This document shows positions 12,791-23,724 of a DNA stretch of 64,000 nt, one piece after another. Where the stretch lies: the NCBI GenBank assembly GCA_900491605.1, contig UESW01004767.1, positions 248,001 to 312,000 on the forward strand, in the 5' to 3' direction. The translations under genes and the position numbers were made by a program. The DNA comes from Calamus simplicifolius. Lineage: Eukaryota > Streptophyta > Magnoliopsida > Arecales > Arecaceae. The notes under the pieces were generated by a model. That model saw only the letters and a list, made by a program, of their open reading frames with translations, ran no database searches and was not told the DNA's origin. Numbering within the stretch: the first letter of the stretch is position 1; each line of letters begins with the position of its first letter.

Positions 12791-13109
12791 TCCAGCGCCC
12801 CCTTTCACAGACTCTCTCTCTCCCTCCCGATCATTCTTTGGATAAAAAAAAATTACCTGCAGTTGAATCCGCCTGGTGAATCAGCTTGGTGAAGAGACAA
12901 CAAACAAAATCTTAATCCTGCATGGTGATAGAATCTTTGTAAACCAAACTTTGGTGGTGGTGTCTCCTCAACATTAATCTTGCATGATAGGCGACGAAGT
13001 CTCTGCAAACAAAACCTTAATCCAGAATAAAACTGCAGCGGGATATCAAGGGTTTCGTTTAAGAAAAAAGGGGGGAAGCGAATTACGAGAAGAAAAAAAG
13101 TTAAATTTT

Positions 13110-13690
13110 TAGTTTTATATTAGACTACATCTTAATTTAAAATGTAGTCTGTTTACATTATTATATAAATTAATATAAGACTATGTCTTAATTAAAAATG
13201 TAGTCTTTTTATATTATTATATAAATTAATATAAGACTATATCTTAATTAAAAACGTAGTCTTTTTATATTATAAGATAATATAAGACTACATCTTATTT
13301 AAAAATATAATCTTTTTATATTATCAGATAATATAAGGCTACTTCTTAATTAAAAATATAGTCTTTTTGATATATTATCAGATAATATAAGACTATGTCT
13401 TAATATAAAATGTAGGCTTTTTATATTATTATAAGACTACATCTTAATTTAAAACATAGTCTTTTTTTATTATCAGATAATATAAGACTACGTCTTAATT
13501 AAAAATATAGTTTTTTTTATTATCAAATAATATAAGACTATGTCTTATTTAAAAACATAGTCTTTTATATTATCATATAATATAAGACTATATTTTTAAT
13601 AAAAGATGTAGTCTTTTAAATTGTAAAAATTATGAAAACATAGTCTAAAATATTAGACTATATTTTTTATGAAAAATGTAGTCTATTCCA
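13110..13690. repeat. CACTA right subterminal tandem array
   Basis: About nine AT-rich units of roughly 55-70 bp with the pattern ATAAGACTACRTCTTAATT, AAAAATGTAGTCTTTTTATA, TTATYAGATA. The motif matches the left array in core (AGACTACGT and ATGTAGTCT), but the spacers differ, so the two ends evolved separately. Confidence 0.75.
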
Positions 13691-13705
13691 CTATTTGTAG
13701 TAGTG

Positions 13706-15312
13706 CCCAAGAAAAGCAAATGTTGTGACAGATACCTTGAGTAGAAAGTTCTCTTCTGAGCTAGCATCCATGATTACTTAACCTCACATCCGAAGGGATT
13801 TGGAGAAGCTGAAAGTTGAGTTGAGAGTACAGCGGTCTGATGGACAAATTGCAACGCTAGTACTTCAGTCTACCTTGATTGATAGAATCAAATCCTCCCA
13901 AAAAGAAGACTTAGAATTTCAAAGAATTAAGGAAGCTATGCAATCTGGGGTTCAGAATAGATTTTACATAATGGAAGATGGATCTCTGAGGTTTAATAGG
14001 AGACTTTGTGTTCCAAATATGGAGAAATTGAAGGCAGAAATTTTAAAAGAGGCTCACTACTTATCCTAAACAGTGCACCCTGGTAGCACAAAATGTACAG
14101 ATGACTTGAGAGAAAATTTTTGATGGAAAGAAATGAAAAAGGATATTGCTTTATATGTGGCCAAGTGCTTAATATGTTAACAAGTAAAAGCTGAGCATCA
14201 AAGACATGCTGGACCTCTTCAATCTCTATTGATTCCTCAATGGAAATGGAAGAATATCACTATAGATTTTATCATAGGTCTGCCCAAAACTCCCAAAAGC
14301 AATGATGCAGTCTGGATCATTGTGGACAGATTAACAAAATCAGCCCATTTTCTACCTTTCAGAGTTGGAGTCTCCAACGAAAGATTGGCCAGTATGTACA
14401 TAGACCAGATTATGAGACTCTATGGAGTTCCTGTGTCTATTGTGTCAGATCGGGATACTAGATTTGTGTTCCAATTTTGGAAGAGTCTTCACAAGGCTCT
14501 AGGGACCAAACTGAATTTTAGCACAGCTTTCATCCTCAGACAGATGGACAGTCCGAAAGAACTATCCAGATTTTGGAAGATATGTTGTGATCTTGTGTGA
14601 TGGACTTAGGAGGTGCTTGGGACAACCACTTACCCTTAGTGGAATTTGCCTATAATAACAGTTATTAAGCTAGCATTCAAATGGCTCCTTTTGAGGCTTT
14701 ATATGAAAGAAAATGTAGATCTCCTCTATATTGGGATGATGTTGAGAAAGAAAGTTGTTAGATCCTGAGATGATACAATAGATTGTAGAAAAAGTGCAGC
14801 TAATTAAAGAGCGGCTTCGTATAGCTCAGAGTCAACAAAAAAGCTATGCTGATGTCAGAAGGAGAGATGTGAAGTTTCAGGTTGGAAATCATGTATTCTT
14901 AAAAGTATCACCAACCAAGGATGTGATGAGATTTGAAATTAGAGGCAAATTGAGTCTACGATACGTAGGCCCTTTTGAAATCTTAAGCAGAGTTGGAGAA
15001 GTAGCCTATAGCTTAGCTTTGCCACCAGCTCTTTCTGGGGTACATAATGTGTTCCATGTTTTCATATTAAGGAAATATATTTCAGATCCCAGCCATGTGA
15101 TAGAACTTGAACCAATTCAGCTTAAGAAAAATTTGACCTATGAAGAACATCCTGTGCGCATCTTGGATCGCAAGGATCAAGCCCTGAGATGGCTTAGCAT
15201 TCCCTATATCAAAGTATAATAGAGCAATTATATTGAATGGAAAGCTACTTGGGAGCTTGAGGAAAAGATAAAAAGGAAATACCCCCACATGTTTGTAACT
15301 AATGTAAAGTGA
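13706..15312 (+). pseudogene. RNase H end - integrase - chromodomain remnant (gypsy pol)
   Basis: Continues the gypsy pol frame after the CACTA insertion. The end of the RNase H linker (KANVVTDTLSRK) comes first. The integrase has an HHCC zinc domain at about 14060-14190, where stops interrupt it. The catalytic core has IDFIIGLPKT (about 14265) and VSDRDTRF (about 14445). The GPY/F-type C-terminal region is open at 14794-15219. A chromodomain-like tail (ATWELEEKIKRKYPHMF) ends at the TGA at 15310-15312. Stops at about 14068, 14120, 14177, 14598 and 15217 and a frameshift near 14530 disable it. Several stops replace Trp or Gln codons. Confidence 0.8.
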
Positions 15313-15420
15313 TTAATGACTGTCTTTTCATTTAATGAATATGGGAGCTTATATGTGTATTATGGATGTTAATTATGTGGTGTGATTAATAAATAACAAT
15401 TTCGAGAACAAAATTATTTT

Positions 15421-15432
15421 AAGGGGGAGGAG
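15421..15432 (+). other. polypurine tract
   Basis: AAGGGGGAGGAG directly before the TG of the 3' LTR. It is the plus-strand primer site. It supports 15433 rather than 15459 as the true 3' LTR start. Confidence 0.8.
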
Positions 15433-16916
15433 TGTAACGCAATTAAGTTGGTAAGGAGTGTAATGCCTGCAATTAAGTTGGCGTTACCAACTTGATTGGG
15501 AGGGCTTTCAAGAGGAAAATAAATAAATAAAGAAAGGGAAACTCTTCCTCTCCTTTTCTATAGTTATCTTTGCTCTTCTCGCCATCGTCTCTTCATTGGG
15601 CTGATCCAAAGCCAGGTGTCAGAAGCTTAGAAAATTGATTTGAACATGTAGATTAGCGATGGAAGGTAAGTAAGCTATTTATCATGAGTAATGTAATAAA
15701 TTATTGGATTATGTAATTTCTGAATAAAATATTGGTACATGATACATACTTTGTTTTTGTATGTGCTATTATCATGTAAATAAATTTTGATATATTATTT
15801 TATTCATATGAAGGTTGATAATGATATTTTGGATTTTAGATTAATTTTACATAATTCATAAAATAAATAATGATAGCAATAGTAGTAGGAATAATAATAC
15901 ATGTGAAAATAACATAAATAATAAACTAATATTACTTATGTAAAATAAATAGTTACTATACATGTTCAAATCATAAATTAGTAAAAATGTTAGATTTTTA
16001 ATATTATTAATATAGAGAGTATAATATGAAAATGTGTATATGTTAGGTTAACTTAAAGAATTTTATGGCTGACATTTGCATAAGAAAGAAACATAAGTTC
16101 GCAGTCCAGATGTAATTATATGATATAATTTTTGATATCTAAACCCACCTTCACAGGAGATATATGCAGAGGATATACCCTATATATGGTATTCTGTTCT
16201 GGCCCTCACCCATAGGGATTATATATGGTGTTCTGTTCTGACCCTCACTCATAGGGATTATATGTGGTATTCTATTTTGGCCCTCACCCACAGGGATTAT
16301 ATATAGTGTTTTGTTCTGGCCCTTACCCATAGGGATTGTATGTGGTGTTCTGTTCTGGCCCTGACACAAGGATATATGTGGACATAGTTTATGACCATGG
16401 TGTATTTGTAATAAAATGAAATACAATGTGATGATTTGAAAACTTAGAACTAAAATCTTGAGTCATAATATACATTGTGATTTCAATGAATTTTAAGAAT
16501 ATAAGTAACATCAGATAGTATGATGATATAAAAGTTTTGACATATGAAAGTTTTGACATATGAAGGTAAGTAAATCAAGATATGTTATATTCTTAAAGTT
16601 ATATGATATGTTTTATGTTAGGCTTACTTATTGAGTATAAACTCATTAAACTTTTGTTGACATTTTTCAGAGCCAACGAAATGAAGAAGGATATGGTTAG
16701 ATTAAAGTTTCTGTCAGCCTAACTTGAATGAACATTATGTTTTCTTATATCTTGAACATCTTTTGTTTGAAAATTGTAATAAGAATGTTGGTACTTTTGA
16801 TGGCATAATAGTAATTGACTTTTAATTGATAATTATATATGTTATGAACGCCTTGCATGTTCAACATGCGGCGGATTGCTAGTTCTTGGATCCACCTTTG
16901 GATTCGGGGTGTGGCA
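15433..16916 (+). repeat. 3' LTR of the Tekay-like element
   Basis: Starts TGTAACGCAATT after the polypurine tract and ends GGGGTGTGGCA. It matches the 5' LTR throughout. It carries a clear GGTAAGTAA donor-like site (GT 15666-15667), a tandem array of about 39-bp units (16187-16365, more units than the 5' copy), a TTTTTCAG acceptor-like site (AG 16669-16670) and the U5 inverted repeat at 16849-16873. Confidence 0.85.
16849..16873 (+). promoter_or_regulatory. U5 inverted repeat, Tekay-like 3' LTR
   Basis: Perfect arms: CGCC, TT bulge, GCATGTT, single C, AACATGC, GGCG. It ends 43 nt before the LTR terminus, as in the 5' copy. Confidence 0.65.
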
Positions 16917-17036
16917 TTCGCTCTGTTCTTTCCTGAAATTGAGTACCTGCAACCCTTTCAAAAGTTTGAATTTCAGCAACTAAGGACGGCATGTTGTTAA
17001 GATCTAAGGTTATAAAGAACCGAATGAAGGTTGAGG

Positions 17037-17432
17037 TGATAGACTGAAATTAAATATATTGATCCCTATCATTATGCGAAATATGGGACCAATATATTTA
17101 TCCTAATTAATTAAGGAAAGATCGATAAATACCTCCAGCCATTGTTGTTGATTTTCTTCCAGACGAGGGTAAGGATCTTCCATGCCTTGCGGTCTCTCTC
17201 AGCGATGGTGTAAACTTTCTCTCGATGAAACCAGGCGCAGGGACCTACCCGTTTTATAAACCTTATGCCTTATCTGTCCATCACAGAGGGCGCCGCTTTA
17301 AATGGATATGATTTAGGGATTTTTATCTCAATCGTGAATTCAAAATATGAATTCACACAATCCCTCAAGATCAGAATATAGGACCACCTTAATCGTATCT
17401 AACCGATACGCTTAATGGAGAAAAAACGAACA
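17037..17432 (-). repeat. Copia 3' LTR (left end)
   Basis: Begins TGATAGACTG and ends GAACA on the plus strand. It pairs with 23330-23724 with only scattered differences. Confidence 0.9.
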
Positions 17433-17714
17433 TTCTCCCACTTGATCCGTATATTCTATTACTATAGTAAGAAACAGAATACATGAATCATGGCAATAGG
17501 TCCTCTTAAAATCGAGTATTATTTACCATGTATCACAATGTATTATATTTCCAAACATAAACCCATATAACTTAATGAATAAACCACATGTTTATTCTAG
17601 GTCCAACTTAATGATGCTCATCACAAATAAATGTGTACACTAAATAACTGAATGTGAAAAACATCACAATCATAAAAGAGTTTCATTAATTATAAAATTC
17701 ATCATTACAATGAA

Positions 17715-19324
17715 TTAAATAAAATAACCAAGACCCATACGGTCTACATGACCCATAAACTTCTGTAGTGGCATGCCTTTAGTCAAGGGATCAGCTATCA
17801 TCAACTCAGTGCTCATGTGCTCTATAACCACTGTCTTTTCTTTAACACGTTCTCGTATGGCTAAATATTTGATGTCGATGTGCTTGCTTCGACTACCATT
17901 CTTATTTTTTAGCCATAAACACTACAGCTGAATTATCACAATAAATCTTCAATGGCTTCGATATAGAATCCATAATTCTAAGCCCAGAAATGAAACTCTT
18001 CAACCATACACCATGCGAGGTAGCCTCAAAACATGATACGAACTCGGCTTCCATGGTGGAAGTAGCAGTCAAAGTCTGCTTGGCGCTCCTCCAAGATACA
18101 GCTCCACCAGCAAACATAAATATGTATCCAGATGTTGACTTCCGAGAATCAACACAGCCAGCAAAGTCAGCATCAGAGTAGCCAATTACTTCCAAATTTT
18201 TAGTCCTTCTGAACATAAGCATGTAGTCCTTGGTACCCTGAAGATACCTCATCACCTTCTTAGCAGCTCTCCAGTGGTCTAAACCTGGATTACTCTGATA
18301 TCTCCCCAACATCCCAACTGCAAATGCTATGTCAGGCATTGTACAGACCTGAGCATACATCAAGCTACCAACAGCTGAGGCATATGGAGTGTTTTTCATT
18401 TCCTTCCTCTCAAAGTCATTCCTTAGGCACTGACTCAAATTGAATTTGTCACCCTTGACTATGGGAGCTATACTCGGCGAACAATTTTTATCCGAAATCT
18501 CTCTAAAATTTTATTGATATAGGTTTCTTAAGATAGACCTAAAACACCTCGAAGTCTGTCTCTTTGAATTTTAATGCCAATGACATAAGAGGCATCACCC
18601 TATCTTTCATGTCAAAATTCTTAGAGAGAAATTGTTTCACCTCATGTAACATACCTTTATTATTGGTTGCAAGTAAAATATCATCTACATATAGGATTAG
18701 AAAATAAATTTTGCTCCCACTGACCTTCTGGTATATACATTGATCCATGATGTTCTCTACAAATCCAAATGAAGAAATCACATCATGAAATTTTAAGTAC
18801 CATTGCCGAGAGGCTTGTTTCAATCCATATATAGATCTCTTGAGCTTGCATACTAATTGCTCATTATTACTAGAGGAAAAACCTTCAGGTTGTTTCATAT
18901 AAACCTCTTCCTCTAGATCTCCATTGAGAAATGCAGTTTTCACATCCATTTGTTGCAACTCTAAATCAAAATGCGCAACAAGTGCCATGATAATGCGGAA
19001 GGAATCTTTCTTAGATACAGGAGAAAATGTCTCCTTTTAATCAATTCCCTCCCTTTGAATGAATCCCTTAGCAACGAGTCTTGCCTTATATTGCTCAATG
19101 TTGCCTAACAAGTCTTTCTTGGTCTTAAAGACTCATTTGCAGCCAATGGCTTTTACTCCATCAGGCAACTCAACAAGATCCCATACTCCATTAACTGCCA
19201 TAGAATTCATCTTATCTTTCATAGCATCATACCATAAATTAGATTCCTTACAATTCATGGCTTGTGAAAACATTTTAGGATCATTTTCAGCTCCAATGTT
19301 ATAGTCCGACTCTTGAAGATACAC
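17715..19324 (-). pseudogene. Copia reverse transcriptase - RNase H
   Basis: Minus strand. The RT begins near 19324 (KMFSQAMNCKESNLWYDAM), is interrupted near 19130 and 19035, then is open at 18988-18539. That piece has MDVKTAFLNGDLEEEVYM and the active-site motif YVDDILLA, both Asp residues kept. A further break leads to RNase H at 18438-17902, with YSDADFAGC and STMEAEF catalytic-region motifs. A shift in an A-run near 17900 moves the last block (SRSKHIDI to the TAA at 17715-17717) to another frame. The enzyme copies RNA to DNA in cytoplasmic particles. A complete polyprotein cannot be translated from this copy. Confidence 0.85.
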
Positions 19325-19413
19325 AATATAGTCACTAGAAGTTGCTGATTTCCTTTCTCTTGTAGATCTTCTTAATGTTGTAACAACCTCCTCTGGAGGA
19401 GTCGATTGTTCAA

Positions 19414-21182
19414 CTATCTCTGGTAACTCATGGAGACTGGATCTATTAGTTCATTATCAGCAAATTGTGAAATTTCAATGACTGGTTGTATAATGCCCGT
19501 TTGGTCTTGAGGGGCACTATGAACGATAATCAATCTGTCACTTGAAGTGGAAGGTTGAGCATCAGAATGTTTCCTTTCAGGAATCATGCTCTGCAATTAG
19601 TCACTCCCACTGATCAAGTCATTCTCAAGAAATTTGACATTTCTCGATTCCACAATCCTAGTTGTATGAGATGGACAGTAAAATCTATATCCCTTGGACC
19701 TCTCGGCATATCCAACAAAATACCCACTAATGGTCCTAGGGTCCAGCTTTTTCTCTTGTGGATTGTATACTCTCACTTCACATGGGCATCCCCATACGCG
19801 TACATGTCACAAACTTGGCTTCCAACCTTTAAATAACTCAAATGATAAACATCCTTGGTTGGAACTCGATTTAATATGTACACAGCTGTCTTGAGAGCTT
19901 CTGTCCACAAGGACTTAGGTAGTTTGGAGCTGCTAATCATGCTCCTCACCATGTCCATCAATGTTCGGTTCCTTCTTTCTGCTACACCATTCTGATCAGG
20001 TGAGCCAGGTAAACTGTATTGGGCAACAATCCCATGTTCTTGAAGGAACTTCGCAAATGGACCAGGCATTTGTCCATCTTCTGTGTATCTCCCATAATAC
20101 TCACCTCCTCTATCAGATCTCACAATTTTGATTTGCTTTCCACATTGTGTCTCTACTTCTGCCTTGAATACCTTAAAGGCATCTAATGCTTCGTTCTTAT
20201 TATGAAGCAAGTAGAGATACATAAATCGTGAGTAATCATCAATGAAGCATATAAAGTATTTCGGACCATGAAAATCCATATCCGGACAACAAATGTCCGT
20301 GTGTATGATCTCTAATAGGTCTGAACTCCTCTTGGCACCTTTCTTTGACTTATTGGTCTGCTTGCCTTTAATGCAGTCCACACAAGTATCAAAGTCAGTG
20401 AAGTCCAAAGTATTGAGTACTCCTTCATTCACTAACCTCTTGATTCTATCTATGGAGATATGTCCCAATCTCCGATGCCACAACATAGAAGAGTTATCAT
20501 TTACAACACATCTTTTCATGCCAGCCCTAACATGCATTACATCATGAGTGGTATTATTTTGCAAATTAATATAGAAAAGACCATCAGACAAAGTACCATT
20601 CCCAACAAGTTCAGATTTATAATATAAACTGGAAGAAGTATCTGAAAAGTTGAAAGAATAACCAAAAGGTACAAGTCTTGAAACTAAAATTAAATTCCTA
20701 AAAAAACTAGGTACATAAAAGGTCCTTTCCAAAACAAAACCACTACTAAGAACTAAGGTGCATGTCCCTATAGCTTCCACATGTGAGCGCATCTTATTTC
20801 CTGAAGAGATATACTGCTCACTTCTCACTGGCTTCCTTAAGTTTTGCATACCCTGCAAAGTATTGCAAATATGGATTGTAGAACCAGAATCAATCCACCA
20901 TGTGTTATAAATAACATTAGCCATATTAGATTCATAACAGACAAGTGAGATTGTTTTACCTTTCTTTTCAAGCCAAGTCTTGAACTTGATGCAATCCTTC
21001 TTCATGTGTCCCTTCTTCTTACAGAAGAAACACTTGGATTCCTTCTTAATATCAGATTGGGGTGGTATTTTACTTTTACCCTTCTTCTTGGCCCGTGCCC
21101 GATCCTTTCCACTTGTAGTCAGCATTGCACTTTCACCCAATTCCATCAACAGTCTACCCTCTTCTTGAACACACATGGCCAA
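19414..21182 (-). pseudogene. Copia nucleocapsid end - protease - integrase
   Basis: A long open piece (21182-19773, 469 residues) carries the CCHC knuckle CFFCKKKGHMKKDC near residue 52, the protease motif WWIDSGSTIHIC near residue 94, the GAG-pre-integrase HxxxH region (MLWHRRLGHIS) near residue 234, and the integrase catalytic core with HTDICCPD, FIDDYSRF, SDRGGEY and SPDQNGVAERRNR. These are the D, D and E signature regions of a DDE integrase. Downstream (19770-19414) the linker to RT is broken by stops. The gag frame must shift near 21190 to reach this one. Confidence 0.85.
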
Positions 21183-21742
21183 AAGTTCATTGATTGACCA
21201 TTTTTCTTATGTGTGTTATAAGATATCTTAAATGGTCCATACTGCTGTGGAAGTGTATTTAAAATATAGTGCACCAGAAAGGACTCAGACATTTCAACCT
21301 CAAGAGTCTTTAGTTGAGCTGCAATGTCCCTCATTTGCATAATGTGCTCACGCACACCTCTCACTCCAGTGAGCCTCAGGGATGACAACTTCAATATTAA
21401 GGTACTGGCAAGAGCTTTATCTGAAGTATTAAATTGCTCATCAATGGCCTTTAGTAGCTCCCTGACATTCTCATACTTATCAACTGAACCACGTATACCA
21501 ACAGAGATTTTTGTCTTTATGAACATTGTACTCAAGCGATTGGATCGCTCCCAACGTTCATAAATCGCAATCTCATTAGGAGTGCTGGTCTGAGTTACTG
21601 AAGGTGGTTCATCCTTCCTTATAGCATAATCAATGTCCATCCAGCCCAGATGAAGGAGAATTCTCTCCTTCCAAACCTTATAGTTATCATCCCTTAATTC
21701 AGGTATGTCACATTTTATTTCAGAGAAATTTACAGGTTGCAT
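21146..21742 (-). pseudogene. Copia gag (UBN2-type)
   Basis: 198-residue open frame starting at the minus-strand ATG at 21742. It opens with NFSEIKCDIPELRDDNYKVW and continues with ILLHLGWMDIDYAIRKDEPP, typical of UBN2/retrotran-gag domains that build the particle. A single-base indel near 21195 (in an A-rich stretch) ends it early; the reading continues in the next frame with CVQEEGRLLMELGESAML. The PBS side lies to the right. Confidence 0.82.
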
Positions 21743-21828
21743 AACTGCAAAATTTAAACATACATGCTTATTATCAAAAATTGAGGCTAATAAAATGCTT
21801 TACCAATGTAAATTATGCATTTAGAAAC

Positions 21829-22187
21829 TAGTGAATCTACTGACATAAAACTTGCCTATGGGCTAAAGCTAAATGCTCTAATTCAATTAGATTCACTTAA
21901 GTCTGATGATAAAACTATCAAATTATGTTCCTTCTTTCTAATTCCTGTGGGTAGATTAGAAAAATATAATTTGATATTTCATCTTAATTAATTATATAAA
22001 TATAAACAATGAATCTATTGACATAAAACTTGTCTGTGGGCTAAAGCTTTAATTCAATTAGATTCACTTAAGTCTGTATGATAAATCTATCAAATTATGT
22101 TCCTTCTTTCTAATTCCTGTGGATAGATTAGAAAATATAATTCGATATTTTATCCTAATTAATTATAAATATAACAAAAATTCCTGT
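21829..22187. repeat. about 180-bp tandem duplication in Copia leader
   Basis: Two direct units (about 21829-22008 and 22009-22187) begin TGAATCTA(C/T)TGACATAAAAC and share CTAATTCCTGTGGRTAGATTAG. They lie in the untranslated leader between gag and the right LTR. Confidence 0.75.
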
Positions 22188-22589
22188 GGAATAAATTTTA
22201 TTATATTTTATAATTAATTACAATTAATATCTATTATTTATGTGATTTACTAACTTTATTATACAATTTTATAATTAAGGATGCTGTGGCTACTCCTCAA
22301 TTATTCAATTGTATTTATCACTTAGATTATTTAAATTTTATGCTCAATTATGTCACTTAAGACGCATGCATAATTCATAAAATTTATACACACAAATTCT
22401 AAATATAATTGAACATAAATAGGCCAGACTAATGGTCCAACCACTTAATGAACGAGCCAACAGCCCATCATCCTCACCCAATTCCAATAGTTTAATTTAA
22501 CCAAAAAATCTGTCAATCACCTCAAAAAATAATATGATCAGGACTGTCATACGATTCAGACTGAATGCACAGTCCAATTTGACGCAAAC

Positions 22590-22705
22590 CAGATTAAGCT
22601 CACGGCTCAGCCTGCCCACGGCTGGCCCAAGCACCCGCGTGGGCCAGGCACTGGGCCAGCCTGGCCCAGTCACTGGCCGCTGGGCCAGCGCCAGCCACCT
22701 AGCCC
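22590..22705. other. GC-rich block in Copia leader
   Basis: A run of GGGCCAG and CTGGCCC inverted motifs inside a very AT-rich leader. It would form strong stems in the element RNA. Its origin is unknown. Confidence 0.5.
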
Positions 22706-23315
22706 TTAATTTTGTTCTTTTTTTTTTTTTTTAAATTCTATATCTTCAGCACGTTTTTTTGTAGGAGGCGTTTTTCATCCGTCCTCGTTCCGTGCACATA
22801 TTCAAAGCAAAGAAACCCATGCTTCCTCATCTCATGGTGATTTAATCGTGAGATCTTTGGATTTATCTTTTATTTAAACTATATCCAAAAGGGTGAGCGA
22901 ATAGATAAGAATGGCATAAATCTTACTGATCAATCTCTTAAATAAAACTGAATTAAATAAACTGAATATTAAGAGTTTATCAGATCTAATGCCCTTTCAG
23001 ATGATTCTTGATGACCTATTAACTCTTCCGGTACGCAGGTAGTTGGGTCAAACGCACCAAGGTACTACAGCAGCCTCTCTTATTGGTACGTCCCTAATAT
23101 CCCTACAGTACGTCCGTTGGGTGAAATAATCCAGGGTACTACCAGTAGCCTCCCCTTTGGACTATCCCTAAATGAGAGAAATAGAGATCAAGAATACCTT
23201 GTCCCTCTTTATCAAATAAATCATATAATGATTGTTTCACAAGGATTTTATCAGATCCGTATATTAATGAAAACAATTCTATCCTAATAATCAAGGCAGA
23301 GGTATTATTTTATAC

Positions 23316-23327
23316 GCTCTGATACCA
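23316..23327 (-). other. Copia primer binding site
   Basis: Minus-strand TGGTATCAGAGC (plus strand GCTCTGATACCA), two bases inside the 5' LTR. It is complementary to initiator tRNA-Met. Confidence 0.9.
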
Positions 23328-23329
23328 AA

Positions 23330-23724
23330 TGATAGACTGAAATTAAATGTATTGATCCCTATCATTTATGCGAAAATATGGGACCAATATATTATCCTAA
23401 TTAATTAAGGAAAGATCGATAAATACCTCCAGTCATTGCTGTTGATTTTCTTCCAAACGAGGGTAAGGATCTTCCACGCCTTGCGGTCTCTCTCAGCGTG
23501 GTGTAAACTTTCTCTCGATAAAACCAGGCGCAGGGACCTAACCGTTTTATAAACCTTATGTCTTATCTGTCCATCACAGAGGGCGCCACTTTAAACGGAT
23601 ATGGTTGAGGGATTCTTATCTCAATCATGAATTCAAAATTTGAATTCACGCAATCCCTCAAGATTAGAATATAGGACCATCTTAATCGTATCTAACCGAT
23701 ACGCTTAATGGAGAAAAACCAACA
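23330..23724 (-). repeat. Copia 5' LTR (right end)
   Basis: Partner of 17037-17432. TG..CA ends, followed by the target duplication TGAGG at 23725-23729. Confidence 0.9.

Larger units (their letters stand above)
9306..13705 (-). mobile_element. CACTA (En/Spm) transposon with captured Ulp1-like gene
   Basis: 4.4-kb element with termini CACTACAA at 9306 and the inverse TTGTAGTAGTG ending at 13705, flanked by the 3-bp duplication CCC (9303-9305 and 13706-13708). Removing it rejoins the gypsy frame exactly across the RNase H/INT junction, which confirms the boundaries. Both subterminal regions are arrays of AGACTACGT/ATGTAGTCT motifs, as CACTA transposase binding regions usually are. The interior carries an exon-intron Ulp1-like gene on the minus strand and a GC-rich block. 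No TNP2/TNPD-type transposase was recognised, so it appears non-autonomous. Confidence 0.88.
3098..16916 (+). mobile_element. Ty3/gypsy chromovirus (Tekay-like), degenerate, with nested insertions
   Basis: LTR retrotransposon in plus orientation with the order 5' LTR, PBS, gag, PR, RT, RNase H, INT, chromodomain, PPT, 3' LTR. Two insertions split it: a solo Copia LTR between gag and PR, and a CACTA transposon between RNase H and INT. The C-terminal region has a chromodomain-like ATWE..YPH motif, typical of chromoviruses; Tekay/Del is the likeliest clade because of the large LTRs and the Met-initiator PBS. The frames hold many stops and shifts, so it is dead. The left boundary is uncertain (3098-3124) because a CAATTAAGTTGGTAAGGAG string precedes the main LTR start at both ends. 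No matching target duplication was found. Confidence 0.85.
17037..23724 (-). mobile_element. Ty1/Copia retrotransposon, complete structure, decayed frames
   Basis: 6.7-kb minus-strand element with LTRs of 396 and 395 bp (TG..CA ends), a perfect 5-bp target duplication TGAGG (17032-17036 and 23725-23729), a Met-initiator PBS inside the right LTR and a purine tract (AAGTGGGAGAA, minus strand) inside the left LTR. Coding order on the minus strand is gag, protease, integrase, RT, RNase H, as in Copia. Few frameshifts break it, so it is younger than the neighbouring gypsy element. The leader between LTR and gag is unusually long (about 1.6 kb). Confidence 0.93.

Noticed and set aside
12126..12879. 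Overlapping frames in the CACTA GC-rich block
   Set aside because: Frames in several phases and both strands, low complexity, no homologous motif.
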